Of a stretch of 32,002 bases of DNA, positions 30,440 through 32,002 are shown one piece after another. Origin of the DNA: Porphyromonadaceae bacterium UBA7572 (GTDB taxonomy: Bacteria > Bacteroidota > Bacteroidia > Bacteroidales > Muribaculaceae); assembly GCA_002476625.1 (NCBI GenBank), contig DLLC01000034.1:1-32002 (forward strand). Reading direction: 5' to 3'. Under the pieces are notes generated by a model that worked only from the letters and a program-made list of their open reading frames with translations, was not told the DNA's origin and did not search any database. Made by a program: the position numbers and the translations under genes. Each line of letters begins with the position of its first letter. The first letter of the stretch is position 1.

Positions 30440-32002
30440 ATGAGTTTATATTCAAGTGCAGTAAAGAAGCCGGTAACCACCATCCTTGTGTTTGTGGCTG
30501 TGGTTATTATTGGTCTGTTCTCTCTGCTCCAACTTCCTATCGACCTTTATCCTGACATTGATACGAACACCATTATGGTGATGACCACGTATCAAGGCGC
30601 CAGCTCGCAGGATATTGAGCAAAACGTGACCCGCCCTCTCGAAAACACCCTCAACTCGGTGGAGCACCTCAAGCACATTACCAGCAACTCGAAGGAGAAT
30701 ATCTCCATCATCACTCTTGAGTTTGAGTATGGTTACGACATTGATGTGCTGACTAACAACGTGCGCGACAAACTCGACATGGTGTCGAGCCAGTTGCCAG
30801 ATGAGGCCGAAACGCCTATTATCTTCAAATTCAGCACCGACATGATTCCTATCGTGCTTCTTTCTGCACAGGCTAATGAAAGTTTGCCTGGCCTGTATAA
30901 GATTCTTGATGAAGATGTGGCCAATACCCTTGCCCGTGTAGATGGTGTGGGTACGGTGTCGATTTCTGGTGCTCCAAAGCGTGAAATCCATATCTATCTC
31001 GACCCTGCTCGCCTGGAAGCCTATAATCTTACTGCAGAGTCTGTAATACAATTAGTGTCGGCAGAAAATAAAAACATACCTGGTGGTACATTCGATATTG
31101 GCTCCGACACTTACTCGCTTCGTGTGCAGGGCGAATTCACGGATCCTTCGGAAATGCGCAACCTCGTAGTAGGGTCGAAAGACGGCGCTGTGGTCCGACT
31201 GAGTGATGTGGCGCGTATCGACGATTCTGTGGAGGAGCGTGCACAAGAGACCTACAACAACGGCCAGAAGGGCGCTATGATTATTGTGCAGAAACAAAGT
31301 GGCGCCAACTCTGTGGAAATCTCCAACAAGATTAAGAAAATCCTGCCTGATATCCAGAAGAAACTTCCTTCAGACGTGAAGCTCGACTACATTGTTGATA
31401 CCAGCGACAATATCCGTAATACTATCGCGTCGTTGGTTGAGACAGTGGAATACGCATTGCTCTTCGTGGTGATTGTGGTGTTCTTCTTCCTGGGACGCTG
31501 GCGTGCCACCATTATCATTGCACTCACCATCCCTATCTCCCTGATTGCCTCGTTCATCTATTTGCTTGCCACCGGCAACACGCTCAACATCGTGTCGCTC
31601 TCCGCGTTGTCAATCTCTATCGGTATGGTGGTGGATGATGCCATTGTGGTGCTTGAGAACGTGACCACCCACATTGAGCGTGGTGCAGATCCAAAGCAGG
31701 CCGCAGTGCATGGCACCAATGAGGTGGCAATCTCCGTGATTGCGTCCACACTCACACTGATAGCCGTGTTCTTCCCGTTGACGCTCGTGACCGGTATGAC
31801 CGGTGTGCTTTTCCGTCAGTTGGGCTGGATGGTGACCATTATGATGGTGATTTCCACCTGCGCGGCACTTTCGCTTACGCCAATGCTCTGTAGCCAGTTG
31901 CTCCGCCTGAATCCAAAGAAAGGAAAATGGTTTACCCGGTTCTATGGCCCGATTGAAAAAGGGCTCGACAAACTTGACGATGGTTTTCACTGGCTTCTCA
32001 GC
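30440..32002 (+). CDS. RND multidrug transporter, AcrB family, cut by the right edge
   Basis: The first 521 residues of a transporter that is usually about 1,020-1,060 long; the frame is still open at the last base. It begins M-S-L-Y-S-S-A-V-K-K-P-V with transmembrane helix 1 at about 11-30. The periplasmic pore domain (about 40-330) follows. Then come helices 2-4, with G-M-V-V-D-D-A-I-V-V-L-E-N-V; D399 and D400 are the proton-relay aspartates of RND pumps. It exchanges protons for drugs, bile acids or other amphipathic compounds and passes them to the adaptor and the TolC-like duct. The substrate range cannot be read from the sequence. No terminator or internal promoter is seen before it, so it belongs to the tetR operon. 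Confidence 0.96.
   Translation, partial: MSLYSSAVKKPVTTILVFVAVVIIGLFSLLQLPIDLYPDIDTNTIMVMTTYQGASSQDIEQNVTRPLENTLNSVEHLKHITSNSKENISIITLEFEYGYDIDVLTNNVRDKLDMVSSQLPDEAETPIIFKFSTDMIPIVLLSAQANESLPGLYKILDEDVANTLARVDGVGTVSISGAPKREIHIYLDPARLEAYNLTAESVIQLVSAENKNIPGGTFDIGSDTYSLRVQGEFTDPSEMRNLVVGSKDGAVVRLSDVARIDDSVEERAQETYNNGQKGAMIIVQKQSGANSVEISNKIKKILPDIQKKLPSDVKLDYIVDTSDNIRNTIASLVETVEYALLFVVIVVFFFLGRWRATIIIALTIPISLIASFIYLLATGNTLNIVSLSALSISIGMVVDDAIVVLENVTTHIERGADPKQAAVHGTNEVAISVIASTLTLIAVFFPLTLVTGMTGVLFRQLGWMVTIMMVISTCAALSLTPMLCSQLLRLNPKKGKWFTRFYGPIEKGLDKLDDGFHWLLS

Overview
The window looks like chromosomal DNA from a gut-type Bacteroidota, most likely order Bacteroidales (Muribaculaceae or Prevotellaceae style; the family cannot be fixed from this window). 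The reasons are promoters of the TTTG-N19-21-TAnnTTTG type, few Shine-Dalgarno sequences, the ffh-folD pairing, a Bacteroidota-type putative porin, a secreted M6 protease with a dockerin-like tail, and a VorB-type ferredoxin oxidoreductase operon. There are no rRNA or tRNA genes, no CRISPR array, and no insertion sequence or phage gene.

Region 1 (1-6914) is read leftwards. It holds ffh, then folD, then a glycerol uptake unit (glpK, glpF and a TorF-like outer-membrane protein), then an unrecognised secreted protein, and the first codons of another exported protein at the left edge. Most of these units are separated by clear hairpin terminators.

Region 2 (7059-10215) is read rightwards: a low-molecular-weight tyrosine phosphatase and a large secreted GH20 beta-hexosaminidase. 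The phosphatase promoter runs into its own annotated start codon.

Region 3 (10359-17769) is a compact eight-gene surface-glycan operon. It has four glycosyltransferases (three GT2, one GT4) around an inserted set of a NeuD-like hexapeptide acyltransferase, a VOC protein, an FkbH-like HAD-IIIC protein and a free acyl carrier protein. I infer that this set makes a small (probably three-carbon) acyl-ACP and places it on a sugar. It is the best candidate here for an uncharacterised system. An 18-T tract lies upstream. A decayed glycosyltransferase fragment and a long palindrome lie at the downstream end.

Region 4 (17857-20661) is a four-gene 2-oxoacid:ferredoxin oxidoreductase operon (ferredoxin, alpha, beta, gamma). 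It ends in a cluster of hairpins that faces the next, convergent unit.

Region 5 (20679-26922) is read leftwards: an M6 metalloprotease plus a DUF2461 gene, and a putative porin plus a CPPED1-like metallophosphoesterase. Region 6 (27031-32002) is read rightwards: a TetR regulator, a TolC-like outer-membrane factor, a lipoprotein adaptor and an RND transporter cut by the right edge. Together these last four make a self-regulated tripartite efflux operon.
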